Shown piece after piece: positions 27,126-36,587 of a stretch of DNA of 64,000 nt. The notes under the pieces were generated by a model. That model saw nothing but the letters and a program-made list of their open reading frames with translations, had not been told where the DNA came from and did not search any database. Positions within the stretch are counted from its first letter, which is position 1, and each line of letters opens with the position of its first letter. Source of the DNA: Cyanomargarita calcarea GSE-NOS-MK-12-04C (GTDB taxonomy: Bacteria; Cyanobacteriota; Cyanobacteriia; Cyanobacteriales; Nostocaceae); assembly GCA_019359595.1 (NCBI GenBank), contig JAHHGZ010000027.1, positions 1 through 64,000 on the forward strand, in the 5' to 3' direction. The position numbers and the translations under genes were made by a program.

Positions 27126-27667
27126 AGTTTTTTTCCCACCCACACCATTAATGATTGATTGCTGCACTAATAAAGTTCCAGACAAAACTTTATTTTTTGG
27201 TTTCTTCCTTCGTTCTTTGTGTCAAATGACCACTTGTATCTAATATTTGCAAGTGCGTGCAGTGCCACAGTAGATATAGCCCTAGTGTGCCCCTAGGTAT
27301 AGAAAGATTCATCAAGGAATAGATAAATTTTTATAAATTTTTGATGGTCGGGCAATAAGTCTATTTAATTGGGTGTTACTAAAAAATAATGAATTAAAAT
27401 TTTCTTCTTCGGTTATGGTTCCAAAACCCTTGTTCTGGCATTTGGCACGTTAAAGATGTTAGTGGTAGGTAGTTTAAACTAGTATTGGGCAACGCCTTCG
27501 TTTATTTATCGATGATTGCCGTAAAACAGTAAGGCAGATGCTATCGGGGAGAAGGCATGAAAGATAGAATAGATTTTCCTTGCTCATGACTCAAAATTGC
27601 CATGTCACTGTCACAGGGAATGCGAACTTAGTATCATCTCGGGTTGAGGAGAAATAATAAGGCGATA
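27126..27667. other. intergenic, no gene seen
   Basis: AT-rich divergent promoter region between the small membrane gene and the L,D-transpeptidase gene. I see no clear operator or repeat. Confidence 0.4.
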
Positions 27668-28309
27668 ATGATGGTAAGAAATGAATCTGTAGCGCGTGTA
27701 GTGATGTTGCTTTGTTTTGGCACAGCCATGCTATCTTTGACTGTGCATTGGTTCGTTGCGAATTCAGTGCCGCCTGATACCAAGTTTAAAACAACTGGCA
27801 AAATCGACAATGGGGCAGCTGTCGCACAGCAGCAACCACCGAAACAGTATAGAGATACGAAAAAACCGCCATCACAATGGAATCAGCCAACCGCTCCTGA
27901 AAAATCGAATAAAGCATTTTTTGGTACGCAGGTGGTGGTTGATTTAAGCGATCGCCGGGTGTATGTTTCCCGAAAAGATGTGGTAATCGCCAGCTACCCA
28001 ACTGGTATAGGTAAAGATGGTTGGGAAACGCCTATCGGTACTTTTAGGGTGGAACACAAAGAACTCCATCCTTCTTGGGAACACCCTATTACTGGGAAAG
28101 TTTTTCCGGCCGGCGTTGATAGCCCTTTAGGAGAACGCTGGATTGGTTTTTGGACAGATGGACGCGACCATATTGGCTTCCACGGCACACCAGAGGTTCA
28201 TTTGGTGGGAAGTGCTGTTTCTCACGGTTGCTTGCGGATGCGTAATTCTGACGTCAAAATGTTGTACAACCAAGTGAGCATGGGGACGCCAGTAGAGGTG
28301 CGACCTTGA
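27668..28309 (+). CDS. L,D-transpeptidase (YkuD family), periplasmic
   Basis: From ATG 27668 (MMVRNESV) the 213-residue protein has an N-terminal membrane helix. A Pro/Gln-rich linker follows, then a YkuD domain with the catalytic motif SHGCLRM near residue 186 and HIGFHGT just before it. The Cys attacks murein stem peptides to make 3-3 cross-links or anchor proteins. The frame also runs back to a TTG at 27644, but AAGG five bases before the ATG favours the shorter form. Tandem GTTAGTT repeats begin directly after the stop. The M23 peptidase and SigG nearby suggest an envelope cluster. Confidence 0.88.
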   Translation: MMVRNESVARVVMLLCFGTAMLSLTVHWFVANSVPPDTKFKTTGKIDNGAAVAQQQPPKQYRDTKKPPSQWNQPTAPEKSNKAFFGTQVVVDLSDRRVYVSRKDVVIASYPTGIGKDGWETPIGTFRVEHKELHPSWEHPITGKVFPAGVDSPLGERWIGFWTDGRDHIGFHGTPEVHLVGSAVSHGCLRMRNSDVKMLYNQVSMGTPVEVRP

Positions 28310-28410
28310 TTGTTAGTTGTTAGTTGTAAGTTGTTAGTTGTTAGTTGTAAGTTGTTAGTTGTTAGTTGTTAGTTGTTAGTTGTTAGTTGTTAGTTGTTAG
28401 TTGTTAGTTG
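28310..28410. repeat. tandem heptamer repeat (GTTAGTT-type) after the L,D-transpeptidase gene
   Basis: About 14 units of TTGTTAG with a few TTGTAAG variants start immediately after the TGA stop, and a second block of AATAACC-type units follows to about 28470. Confidence 0.95.
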
Positions 28411-28477
28411 CGATCAACGAACCAATAACCAATAACCACTAACCAATAACCACTAACCAATAACCAATAACAAATAG

Positions 28478-29038
28478 CTATTCAGAATGAGATTTGCGTT
28501 CAAAGTTGGGTGCGTATGCTTGGAGTAGAGTACTGACTTGCTTTAGGACTTCATTCCCAGTGTTTTTACTGATGGCTTCCCGTTCTGGGAAATAATTGGG
28601 CACTTCCAGGTAACGGGATATCGCTTCACCGACCTGTTGGGCTATTAATTCCTGAAGTTCTGCTTTGGCGCGTTTGCGCTGAAAATTAGCCCCTTCCTCT
28701 GTGGTTGCATATAGGGGTGGAAGACGGTTGAGGGCATAAGCAGCGATATCGCCAACATCTAGAGAAGATTCGCTGGTTGCTTCGATTTCTGCAACTCTGG
28801 CGATCGCTTCTGTCAGCACCATTTCTTCCATGACGTTAATAAATTGTTTGCGAGGTACCGCCACTACCTCACCAGTCAATAGTGCCCCCATCAGCCGATC
28901 CAGTGCCATGTACTCTTCTATTGGCAGTTCGCTGGTTGCACTATCGCAAATTCGCCCGACTTCTGCTTCCATTGCTGGTGTAAGATAACCATCTTGGAGA
29001 GCTTGTTCGACAATTTTTTCTATACTCATAACACTCAT
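28478..29038 (-). CDS. ComFB-family protein, probable c-di-GMP receptor (CdgR type)
   Basis: This protein of about 187 residues has the late-competence ComFB domain: MEEMVLTEAIARV followed by VGDIAAYALNRLPPLYATT and a FQRKRAKAELQ helix. Cyanobacterial ComFB/CdgR proteins bind cyclic di-GMP and control cell size or competence pili. The N-terminal extension (about 1-65) is acidic and helical. I start at ATG 29038 (MSVMSIEK); ATG 29029 is as likely. It sits between the L,D-transpeptidase and an M23 peptidase, which fits a link to envelope or size control. Confidence 0.82.
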   Translation of the reverse strand: MSVMSIEKIVEQALQDGYLTPAMEAEVGRICDSATSELPIEEYMALDRLMGALLTGEVVAVPRKQFINVMEEMVLTEAIARVAEIEATSESSLDVGDIAAYALNRLPPLYATTEEGANFQRKRAKAELQELIAQQVGEAISRYLEVPNYFPEREAISKNTGNEVLKQVSTLLQAYAPNFERKSHSE

Positions 29039-29127
29039 GATATTTAAGCTAGCCAAGCAAGGTAGGGACGGTACCAATACAAATTATATTTTGCCCTAGA
29101 TTAAGGGCAAGTCAAACACAGTTTATA

Positions 29128-30063
29128 CTATTCGACCCCAGTACTCCGCCAGGATGCCGGATCTACGGATTTGCCATTGACATATAATCCCCAGTGTAAA
29201 TGAGGACCAGTGGAAGCGCCCGTTGCACCAATCCCACCTATTTTTTGACCGGGTGTGACAACATCACCTTCTTTAACGTCAATTCGACTTAGGTGCATAA
29301 AAATGCTCGTCACTCCTTGACCGTGGTCAATGCCAATTACGTTACCGTGAATGCGGAATCCTTGGGATACCCTTCCTACCAAAACCACCCGTCCACCGGC
29401 TGGGGCAACTACGGGCGAACCCTGCGCTCCAGCGAAGTCAACGCCGCGATGGTAATAGTCCTTTGCAAATTTACCATTATAGTAGCGACGTACACCATAT
29501 CCTGTACTCCTTCTTGCCTTACTAGGTGCAATAAATGGTCCATTCCAGAGTTTTTCTGGTGTTCGCATTGCCTTGAATTCGGTTACCCGCTTGAGTTCGT
29601 ACTCTGTTGCATTGACTCCGGCTTTACCGGGTGGTAGGTTAATTCGTTGGATGGGAAATTTGCGATCGCGCACTTGTACGGTCACATTTTGGGCTTCACC
29701 ATCACCAGATACGTTGAATGTTCTTCTTCCTGCGGTTTCTAGTGGTGTTGTGGGAATCAAGACCCGATACTCATTTGGTTTAATTTCAAAGGCTTGATAA
29801 GTTTCTTTGCCACTGGTGACTGTGACTTTATTACCGTTGCCGGGGTTATCTAGATTAACCATTATCGAAATAGTATCGCCCAACTGAGGATTCGCAGGAG
29901 ACACTTTTACTTGTAGAGCATCAGCGGGTACTGCAAATGCGACGGGAAGGGCAGCAAATATTCCCACTAACAGACTATTTCTAATTTTTTTTGGTATTAG
30001 GGTTTTAACGGTGGATGTTAGCAATTTTTTCTCTGAATCAATAGTCCGATTTTCAGTAATCAT
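29128..30063 (-). CDS. M23 family metallopeptidase (LytM/NlpD-like), exported
   Basis: This 311-residue protein has a basic start, a membrane helix (about 28-48, LLVGIFAALPVAFAVPADA), a beta-rich middle and a C-terminal M23 domain. HRGVDFAG supplies the first zinc ligands (HxxxD) and HLHWGLYVNG the last (HxH). All ligands are present, so it should cut murein peptides rather than only regulate amidases. The middle region resembles a short Ig-like stalk (VKVSPANPQLGDTISIMV). It lies beside the ComFB-type gene on the same strand. Confidence 0.9.
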   Translation of the reverse strand: MITENRTIDSEKKLLTSTVKTLIPKKIRNSLLVGIFAALPVAFAVPADALQVKVSPANPQLGDTISIMVNLDNPGNGNKVTVTSGKETYQAFEIKPNEYRVLIPTTPLETAGRRTFNVSGDGEAQNVTVQVRDRKFPIQRINLPPGKAGVNATEYELKRVTEFKAMRTPEKLWNGPFIAPSKARRSTGYGVRRYYNGKFAKDYYHRGVDFAGAQGSPVVAPAGGRVVLVGRVSQGFRIHGNVIGIDHGQGVTSIFMHLSRIDVKEGDVVTPGQKIGGIGATGASTGPHLHWGLYVNGKSVDPASWRSTGVE

Positions 30064-30716
30064 AGAGCCACAAAAAAAATACCTTGCCTAGTCGTGAAAA
30101 ACTGACTCGCTTCTTGTGCGTGGTGTTTCCCAACCTAGCAGATATTTTTCTAACAGTATGCTTATATTCTGTTGTGGGTCACTTGTCAAGTCCTAATTTA
30201 TCCGAACTTGATATACAGCGGTTAAGAAAGCATTACTCAACGCCTGACAGTGACTACTCAGTAAAAATTGCAGCTTACAACGTGACAAGGAGTCAGTTCG
30301 CTGCTGTTTCTCAGAGAAGGGCATACCTTTCTGATTAGTACTCCTAAAAAAAAGTATTAATTAATACTAAATGATAGCAGTATTAATCATAACCTTAGCT
30401 ATTTGTCAGTGGACAGTTTTATATCTTTATGTGAAAAAATATGTATATTTGATTTCTTACCGATGTTTCTTACTATTGCTGAGAGGGGTAAATCTAAGCT
30501 TGATAGTGGGTGAACGATTCAGGGTTATTGTATCTAGCCAATGCTGATCAGACTACTTGCTCAGTTGAGGTTTAACTGAACACCAACAATCGTGCGATCG
30601 CGGATTAAAGAAATTAAAAGATTTCACTCCTCGATCTAAAATTAATTATTCTTTCCGTGGAATCCGAGTAATCCTTTCAAATCCGCGATCGGGCTTGTGT
30701 GCTGCGAAAACTTCGG
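30064..30716. other. intergenic, no gene seen
   Basis: AT-rich region with one HIP1 site near 30600. An 84-codon frame at 30084-30338 starts at TTG and has no family signal, so I leave it out. Confidence 0.5.
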
Positions 30717-31475
30717 TCAATGAACCTGCATCGGTGCATCTACACCATCACTGATGAGATGACCATCTTCCATATGGACAATGCGATCGGCAATATCCAA
30801 AATCCGATTATCATGAGTCACTAACAAGATGGTACAGCCTTGTTCCTTCGCCAACTGTTGCATGAGATTGACGACATCTCGACCCGACTTACTATCAAGT
30901 GCTGCTGTTGGTTCGTCTGCAAGGACAATTTTTGGATGACTAACTAAGGCTCGGGCGATCGCTACCCGTTGTTTTTGTCCCCCGGATAAATCATCGGGAT
31001 AATAATTGACGCGATTTCCCAATCCTACCAATTCCAGCATCTCGGCTGACCGAGTTTTCATTTCTTGGAGAGAAATTCGGCTGTGGAGTTCTAAACCCAT
31101 TTTGACGTTTTGGAGTGCCGTCAAGCTTGCGTGGAGGTTGTGTGCTTGAAAGATATAACCGTGCTGCCGGCGTGCTTGGGTAAGCTTTCTTTTACTAGCG
31201 CCACATAGTTCTTCTCCCAACACCTGCAAACTCCCAGACTGGGCAGAACGCAACCCCCCAACTAAGGTGAGAAGGGTCGTTTTTCCAGAACCTGATGGCC
31301 CGGTCATAATGATAATTTCACCGGCGTTAATTTCCAAGCTGATATCAAATAAAACTTGCTTTTTAAGTTGCCCGTGACCAAAGTAATGGTCGAGATTTTG
31401 TATAGAGATGACAGCATTTGTTGTTTGTTCTACCGACAAAGAAGCGGAGAAAGTCGTATCTATATCATTTATCAT
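30717..31475 (-). CDS. devA: ABC exporter ATPase, DevA family
   Basis: This 252-residue ABC ATPase has Walker A GPSGSGKTT, signature LSGGQKQR and Walker B IVLADEPTAALD. It is most like the LolD/DevA group that powers three-component exporters. It is the last gene of devB-devC-devA on this strand, and the product would bind to the DevC permease. DevBCA proper moves heterocyst glycolipids, but cyanobacteria hold several paralogous sets. The TetR regulator here suggests that this set may export another amphiphile or drug. Confidence 0.85.
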   Translation of the reverse strand: MINDIDTTFSASLSVEQTTNAVISIQNLDHYFGHGQLKKQVLFDISLEINAGEIIIMTGPSGSGKTTLLTLVGGLRSAQSGSLQVLGEELCGASKRKLTQARRQHGYIFQAHNLHASLTALQNVKMGLELHSRISLQEMKTRSAEMLELVGLGNRVNYYPDDLSGGQKQRVAIARALVSHPKIVLADEPTAALDSKSGRDVVNLMQQLAKEQGCTILLVTHDNRILDIADRIVHMEDGHLISDGVDAPMQVH

Positions 31476-31515
31476 TTGTTAATTGTTGGTTGTTGGTTGT
31501 CTCCCCCACTCCCTG

Positions 31516-32688
31516 TTAGAACATATCAGCAGGGTCAGCAGATTGTAATTTGCGGGTGGCGATCGCGCCGGATATCATACACATAATTATAGTCATAATT
31601 AGCACTTGTAATGCTCGGGCTACGGTCATATAGACTGGTAAATTTGTGGCATTTCTGGTCATCCGATATAGCCCCAAAGGTACGACAAGTCCCGGTATAA
31701 ACCCCAGTACCGCCAAGATGATTGCCTCTTCAAATACCACGCCCAATAAGTATAAATTGCGATAACCCATTGCTTTGAAGGTGGCGTATTCTTTGATGTG
31801 GGCATTGACATCGGTAGATAAAACTTGATAAACAATAATTATCCCGACCAAGAAGCCCATACCTACACCCAAGCTAAAAATAAAGCCGATGGAGGTGTTT
31901 GTTTTCCAATAATTTTCCTCAAACTTGATAAATTCTTCGCGAGTTAGCACTTTGACGTCATCTTGAAGATGAGATTTTAAAGAATTAGCTACTTGTTTGG
32001 GGTCAGCACCTGGTTTTAGGGTAATTAATCCTATACTGATGCTACTTGCTTCTCGCCGGGGAAATAACCGCAAAAAGTTATCACTGCTAGTTATCAAGTT
32101 GCCGTCAGCAGCAAAGGAAGCTCCGACTTTGAATAAACCGCTAATGGTGATGGTGCGTCGTTCAATTTCGGTAGTAACTTTTTGACCTTTCTCTATTTGG
32201 GCGATCGCTTTTTCATAATCGCCTCTAGCACCACGGTCAAACAGGAAGGTATCGGGTAACTTAATTGTATCCAGTTGTTGGTTGACTTCTGGTATATTAA
32301 ATGTCGGCTGGTTGGGCAACCCCATTACCAAAACTGACGTTTCTTGACGTGTTTGCGGATTTTTCCAGCTGACGATATTGGCATACATGGCTTCCGCAGA
32401 TTTTACCCCTGGTATATCCCCTGCTTGATAAAGTCGCCGTCGAGAAAAGGTAGACATACTTATCAGGTTACGCGCTTGGGGACTAATTAAAACTATGTCT
32501 GTCAGTAAATTCTGATGCAGTCGGGTGTTACTGTCATAAAGCGCTGTCTGAAAGCCTAACTGCATGAACATCAAAACATCGGCAAAGGCAATACCTGACA
32601 ATGCTACTAATAAGCGACCTTTTTCATGACTCAGCTGCAGCCATCCTAAAGGTGTTCTCCGCCCTATTCCTTGAATAAATCCAACCAT
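31516..32688 (-). CDS. devC: ABC exporter permease, DevC family
   Basis: This 390-residue permease has an N-terminal helix (about 25-45), a large periplasmic domain and three C-terminal helices (about 273-380). This is the MacB/FtsX-like plan of DevC. The segments GVGMGFLVGIIIVYQVLSTDV and ATFKAMGYRNLYLLGVV, the latter the coupling region, are typical. It lies 42 bp past devB and 40 bp before devA, so one operon is likely. The inner-membrane protein would link DevB to DevA. Confidence 0.86.
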   Translation of the reverse strand: MVGFIQGIGRRTPLGWLQLSHEKGRLLVALSGIAFADVLMFMQLGFQTALYDSNTRLHQNLLTDIVLISPQARNLISMSTFSRRRLYQAGDIPGVKSAEAMYANIVSWKNPQTRQETSVLVMGLPNQPTFNIPEVNQQLDTIKLPDTFLFDRGARGDYEKAIAQIEKGQKVTTEIERRTITISGLFKVGASFAADGNLITSSDNFLRLFPRREASSISIGLITLKPGADPKQVANSLKSHLQDDVKVLTREEFIKFEENYWKTNTSIGFIFSLGVGMGFLVGIIIVYQVLSTDVNAHIKEYATFKAMGYRNLYLLGVVFEEAIILAVLGFIPGLVVPLGLYRMTRNATNLPVYMTVARALQVLIMTIIMCMISGAIATRKLQSADPADMF

Positions 32689-32730
32689 AATAATTTTAAA
32701 TTTTGGATTTTAAATTTCTTCCCCATGCCC

Positions 32731-34143
32731 TTACAAATCAATTACTGTTTTGACTTGCAAATTAGTCAATCTGGCAGCTTTCTCACTTGATGCTTCATCC
32801 AGGCGCACATGGACTTCAACTACTCTGGAGTCAATGTTGGAACTGGGGTCACTATTAATAATATTTTGCCGCTGTACTTGCCAGCCGACCCAATCAACTG
32901 TCCCTCGCAATTCTCCCGGTATCGAATCCCCAGTCACCCGCACATTCTGCCCTGGTTTCACTCTACTGATATCGGTTTGGTATACTTCTGCAACCGCCAT
33001 CATTTGCTTGATTTGCCCGATTTCAACGATGCCGTCAGTTGAGACTGTTTCGCCGGGACGGGTATGTACTTTAAATACAATGCCGTTTTGAAAAGCTCTG
33101 ACGTAAGATTGGTCGAAATTTGCCCGTGCTTGCTTCTGGGCAGCTATGGCACGACCAATTTCTGCTTTTGCTGCTAACACATCTATGGGACGCACTTCCG
33201 CAATTCTATTCAGGTTGGCTGTAGCACCCGTTACTTGTTTGCTACCTGTGGCGTTGATGCGGTTCAGAACTACTCTGGCTTCGCTGATTTGCTTGCTACC
33301 TGTTTGAGTAATTCTTTCTAAATTGGTTTTGGCTTCACTGATTTGCTTTGCGCCGGTGCTATTTATCCGGTTGAGGACTGCCCTAGCTTCGCTGACTTGC
33401 TGGGTGATTGTGTCTACCAAAAGGCGTTTGCTATCATACAGAGATTGCGCGATCGCACCTTGTTTGTATAGCTGCTCATAGCGCTGAAATTCGGCTTGCG
33501 CATTATTAAGTTCTGCTTCTAATTTCTTGATTGTTGCTGCTTGGGCGGCTTTGTCCCCTAGCAACTGCGCTTCTAATCTCGCCAGTGTTGATTCTTGGGC
33601 AGCTTTATCCCCGAACCACTGCGCTTCTAGCCTTGCGAGTGATTCTCTTTGCGCCCCCTCATCGCCCAAAGATTGCGCCTGGACGCGGGCTATCTCGGCT
33701 TTCTGGGCATCGATTTCTCCCACTTTCGCCCCAGATTGCACTTTTGCTAAATTTATCTGGGCGACTTTTACAGCTTCCTGGGCTTCTTGTAAAGCCGCTT
33801 GTAGGCGATCGCGACTGTCGAGAATCGCAATTACCTGCCCCCCAATTACCGGATCTCCTTCTTTCACCAGCAGCTTTTCTACCCGACTCCCCTGATTGGA
33901 AGATGTGGGCGCAGAAAGTTTGATTACCTCTCCCTTTGGCTCCAACCTTCCTAAGGCTGTCACCGTTGTGATTGCTGGTGCAGCCACTGGCGCTTCTACC
34001 TTCTTTTGTGCGGCAGCCTGAAACCGCTTTACCGTGTAAATACTTATCGCCCCTACTATCAAAGATGCAATTATTGCTATAAATAGAGGTGAGCGAAAAA
34101 TATTTTTGGAACCTGATTCCTGTGATTTGACGTTCTGCGCCAT
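32731..34143 (-). CDS. devB: ABC exporter membrane-fusion protein, DevB/HlyD family, with repetitive coiled coil
   Basis: The 470-residue protein has one N-terminal helix (about 17-37), a lipoyl-like half (VEKLLVKEGDPVIGGQVI) and its partner (FDQSYVRAFQNGIVFKV). A long coiled coil lies between them. Within it are near-repeats such as GDKAAQ..LARLEAQ (about 165-215) and LNRI..TGSKQISEA (about 260-320), so the hairpin grew by duplication. It forms the periplasmic bridge to an outer-membrane TolC. Its promoter region holds two palindromes shared with the divergent TetR gene. Confidence 0.85.
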   Translation of the reverse strand: MAQNVKSQESGSKNIFRSPLFIAIIASLIVGAISIYTVKRFQAAAQKKVEAPVAAPAITTVTALGRLEPKGEVIKLSAPTSSNQGSRVEKLLVKEGDPVIGGQVIAILDSRDRLQAALQEAQEAVKVAQINLAKVQSGAKVGEIDAQKAEIARVQAQSLGDEGAQRESLARLEAQWFGDKAAQESTLARLEAQLLGDKAAQAATIKKLEAELNNAQAEFQRYEQLYKQGAIAQSLYDSKRLLVDTITQQVSEARAVLNRINSTGAKQISEAKTNLERITQTGSKQISEARVVLNRINATGSKQVTGATANLNRIAEVRPIDVLAAKAEIGRAIAAQKQARANFDQSYVRAFQNGIVFKVHTRPGETVSTDGIVEIGQIKQMMAVAEVYQTDISRVKPGQNVRVTGDSIPGELRGTVDWVGWQVQRQNIINSDPSSNIDSRVVEVHVRLDEASSEKAARLTNLQVKTVIDL

Positions 34144-34168
34144 AGAATTCCCCTCTCATGGTTGGCAC

Positions 34169-34193
34169 ATTAGACTAAACGGTTTAGTCTAAT
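34169..34193. promoter_or_regulatory. perfect palindromic operator, probable TetR site
   Basis: Two 12-base arms, ATTAGACTAAAC and its exact complement, flank a single G. It lies in the 141-bp gap between the divergent devB and TetR genes, 26 bp from the devB start. A 25-bp perfect palindrome is the usual form of a TetR-family operator. Confidence 0.75.
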
Positions 34194-34201
34194 AATGCTA
34201 A

Positions 34202-34221
34202 ACTAAACTGGGTAGTTTAGT
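34202..34221. promoter_or_regulatory. second palindrome sharing the ACTAAAC half-site
   Basis: ACTAAACT and AGTTTAGT are exact complements around GGGT. The half-site equals that of the operator at 34169-34193, so the same regulator may bind both. Confidence 0.65.
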
Positions 34222-34284
34222 CAATCTAAGTATAACCCTACTTTGTAGAGGTAGGGAAGTTAAAAGCAAGTCGAAGAAGACAAA

Positions 34285-34905
34285 ATGGTGAGAATAAGGG
34301 CGAATGAAGTGTCCAAGGAAATTGCCAGCGATAAGGTAGAGCAAATTCTCTCAGGAGCGATGCAAGAATTCTTGAAACATGGCTTCGCTGGGACAAGTAT
34401 GGATCGAGTAGCACAAGCAGCAGGTGTTTCTAAAGCCACGGTATACAACCACTTTCAAGATAAAGAAGGGCTGTTTAAAACTCTAATAGAACAGCTAGCA
34501 CAAGAAAAATTTCAGTCTGCCTTTGGTAGGCAACCGCTTCAAGGGGAACCGCGCATTGTACTGCGGCAATTGATTGCATCAGCGCTACAGGGGATGATCT
34601 GCGATGAGCAACATCAGGCATTTGTACGAGTGCTGATTGGGGAATCTGGTCGTTTTCCCGAGTTAGCCCAAACTTGGGTTCAACATATCATGAAACCGAC
34701 GATCGCGATTCTTTGTAAATACATGACAGATCATCCCGAACTCGATATACCTGACCCAGAAGCAACAGCAAGGATTATGATTGGGGCGTTGGTGCATTTT
34801 ATGATGACTCAGGAAATGCTGCATGGGAAAGAAATTATCCCAATGGAAAGCGATCGCATGATTGATGCTTTAACACATCTGATGCTTAGAGGTGCTCAGT
34901 TATGA
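34285..34905 (+). CDS. TetR-family transcriptional regulator
   Basis: This 206-residue protein has the N-terminal helix-turn-helix FAGTSMDRVAQAAGVSKATVYNHFQDKEGLF (about residues 33-63) and a helical ligand-binding C-terminal domain of the AcrR C type. It diverges from devBCA. Two palindromes in the shared gap carry the same half-site, so it probably represses the exporter operon and itself until a ligand binds. The start at 34285 (MVRIRANEVS) is an ATG without a strong Shine-Dalgarno sequence. Confidence 0.88.
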   Translation: MVRIRANEVSKEIASDKVEQILSGAMQEFLKHGFAGTSMDRVAQAAGVSKATVYNHFQDKEGLFKTLIEQLAQEKFQSAFGRQPLQGEPRIVLRQLIASALQGMICDEQHQAFVRVLIGESGRFPELAQTWVQHIMKPTIAILCKYMTDHPELDIPDPEATARIMIGALVHFMMTQEMLHGKEIIPMESDRMIDALTHLMLRGAQL

Positions 34906-34971
34906 ACTAAGTCAAGCTGATGATTTAGCCCGCGCAGGCGGGCTATGTTCTCAACGGGCAAACAGTAACTA

Positions 34972-35973
34972 TCAGGTATGTAGTTCACCCAATTGAGAAT
35001 TATTATAGACAAAAAAGAACGGCCCATGCAATTGGCTTTTAGCTTCCCAATCGCGCCAGAAGAACGCCAATTGGTCGCCAATCCGGGCTACTAACTCCAA
35101 ATCACCCACATGACCGTAATTACTTTGAATCATCGTTACAGCATCAATGTGACCAACTTCTTGGGCAAATAGAATTGGGCCTTGCCAAGGAAGCGTCTCT
35201 GAGTCATTATCGCGCCAGTAGAATGCTAAACCACCACCAAGAGCGGGAACTACCAACTCAAAGTTACCTTGGTGACCAAAACGACTTTGAATCAGTACGG
35301 GATTTCCAGACACTGCTACAGAGCCGAAAAAGAACGGTCCGTGCCATTGGCAATCAGCTTCCGAATCCCTAAAGAAGAATGCCAATTTGTCACCAATCCG
35401 GGCTACTAACTCCAAATTACCCATATGACCGTAGTTACTTTGGATCATCGTGACGGCATCTACCTGACCAACTTCTTGGGCAAACAGAATTGGGCCTTGC
35501 CAAGGAAGCGTCTCCGAGTCATTATCGCGCCAGTAGAATGCTAAACCACCTTCAATAGTGGGAACTACTAGTTCAAAATTACCTTGGTTGCCAAAGCGAC
35601 TTTGAATCAGTACGGGATTTCCGGAAACTGCAACAGAACTGAAAAAGAACGGCCCGTTCCATTGCCTTTCAACTCCCAAATCGCACCAGAAGAATGCCAA
35701 TTTGTCACCAATCCGGGCTACTAACTCCAAATTCCCCACATGGCCGTAGTTACTTTGGATCATCGTGACGGCATCTACCTGACCAACTTCTTGGCCAAAC
35801 AGAATTGGACCTTGCCAGGGAAGCGTCTCGGAGTCATTATCGCGCCAATAGAATGCTAAACCACCTTCAAGAGCGGGAACAACCAACTCAAAATTCCCTT
35901 GGTTGCCGCTTCGGTTTTGAATCAGTACGGGATTACCAACAGGCTTCGATGAAATCAATTCTTTTTTCGTCAT
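34972..35973 (-). CDS. three-repeat protein of 105-residue units, possible beta-propeller or lectin
   Basis: The 333 residues consist of three near-identical units of about 105 residues. Each has two half-repeats: NPVLIQSRFGNQGNFELVVP with LAFYWRDNDSE, and AVTMIQSNYGHVGNLELVAR with LAFFWRD. The DNA units repeat every 315 bp with high identity, so the expansion is recent. Six half-repeats of about 52 residues with a conserved W-R-D and G-N-x-E-L would suit a six-bladed propeller or a sugar-binding fold. There is no signal peptide. I do not recognise the family. Confidence 0.65.
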   Translation of the reverse strand: MTKKELISSKPVGNPVLIQNRSGNQGNFELVVPALEGGLAFYWRDNDSETLPWQGPILFGQEVGQVDAVTMIQSNYGHVGNLELVARIGDKLAFFWCDLGVERQWNGPFFFSSVAVSGNPVLIQSRFGNQGNFELVVPTIEGGLAFYWRDNDSETLPWQGPILFAQEVGQVDAVTMIQSNYGHMGNLELVARIGDKLAFFFRDSEADCQWHGPFFFGSVAVSGNPVLIQSRFGHQGNFELVVPALGGGLAFYWRDNDSETLPWQGPILFAQEVGHIDAVTMIQSNYGHVGDLELVARIGDQLAFFWRDWEAKSQLHGPFFFVYNNSQLGELHT

Positions 35974-36587
35974 AATTCACTCTGCGAATAAAAATACTTC
36001 AGATAAAAAAATGCTTCATAGCATTACATAGAAACTTCCGAAAATAAATTCGTTGCTTTTGCTACCTAGCTTGAGTTTATCTTTAAGTAATAAGGTTTTG
36101 GCAATATCAAATCAATACAAAATTCGTAAAATTAATTATTTTTCTATTTCTTAATTTATTGACTATGAGTTCTTAACAAAACTTTTGTGGGTGGGCAGGA
36201 GCGAATCCTTCATGAATATTAACAAATTTAAATTTTGGTTTGTTTCAGCGCGATAAAATTCTGAGACTTAGCACGATTTCTTCAATGCGATCGCTTCCAA
36301 ATTGCTAGGGAATTAAAAACATAAAATAAATCTTTTTTTGCTTTTTACTTTTGGCTTGTTCTATAAATATTACTCCTTATTGGTTTATTTGCTTCTATCT
36401 TGCGCCTTGCATATAAACCACATAATTCTAATTTAATAAATTATTAAAAATACTAGAAATAAAAGCATTATTTTTAGTCCATTTCAATGGATTTATGCTG
36501 TTAGACAGGGACTATAAGTCCCTGGCTTCTAAGGCTTTCGATTCTCACAACTCAAATAGGACTCCGAATTTCCTATTCTCCAATTTG
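35974..36587. other. AT-rich gap, no gene seen
   Basis: Contains a GGGACT/AGTCCC palindrome at about 36508-36523 inside a TTAGTCCATTTCAATGGA-type repeat that is common in cyanobacterial gaps, and one HIP1-like site near 36290. Confidence 0.5.

Noticed and set aside
30084-30338. 84-codon frame after the M23 peptidase gene
   Set aside because: It starts at TTG, has no Shine-Dalgarno and matches no pattern.
33527-33923. Two long plus-strand frames opposite devB
   Set aside because: They mirror the repetitive coiled-coil codons of devB on the other strand and are shadows.
30717-34143. Calling this devBCA the heterocyst glycolipid exporter
   Set aside because: Several paralogous sets exist in these genomes, and the adjacent TetR gene with operators points to another substrate.
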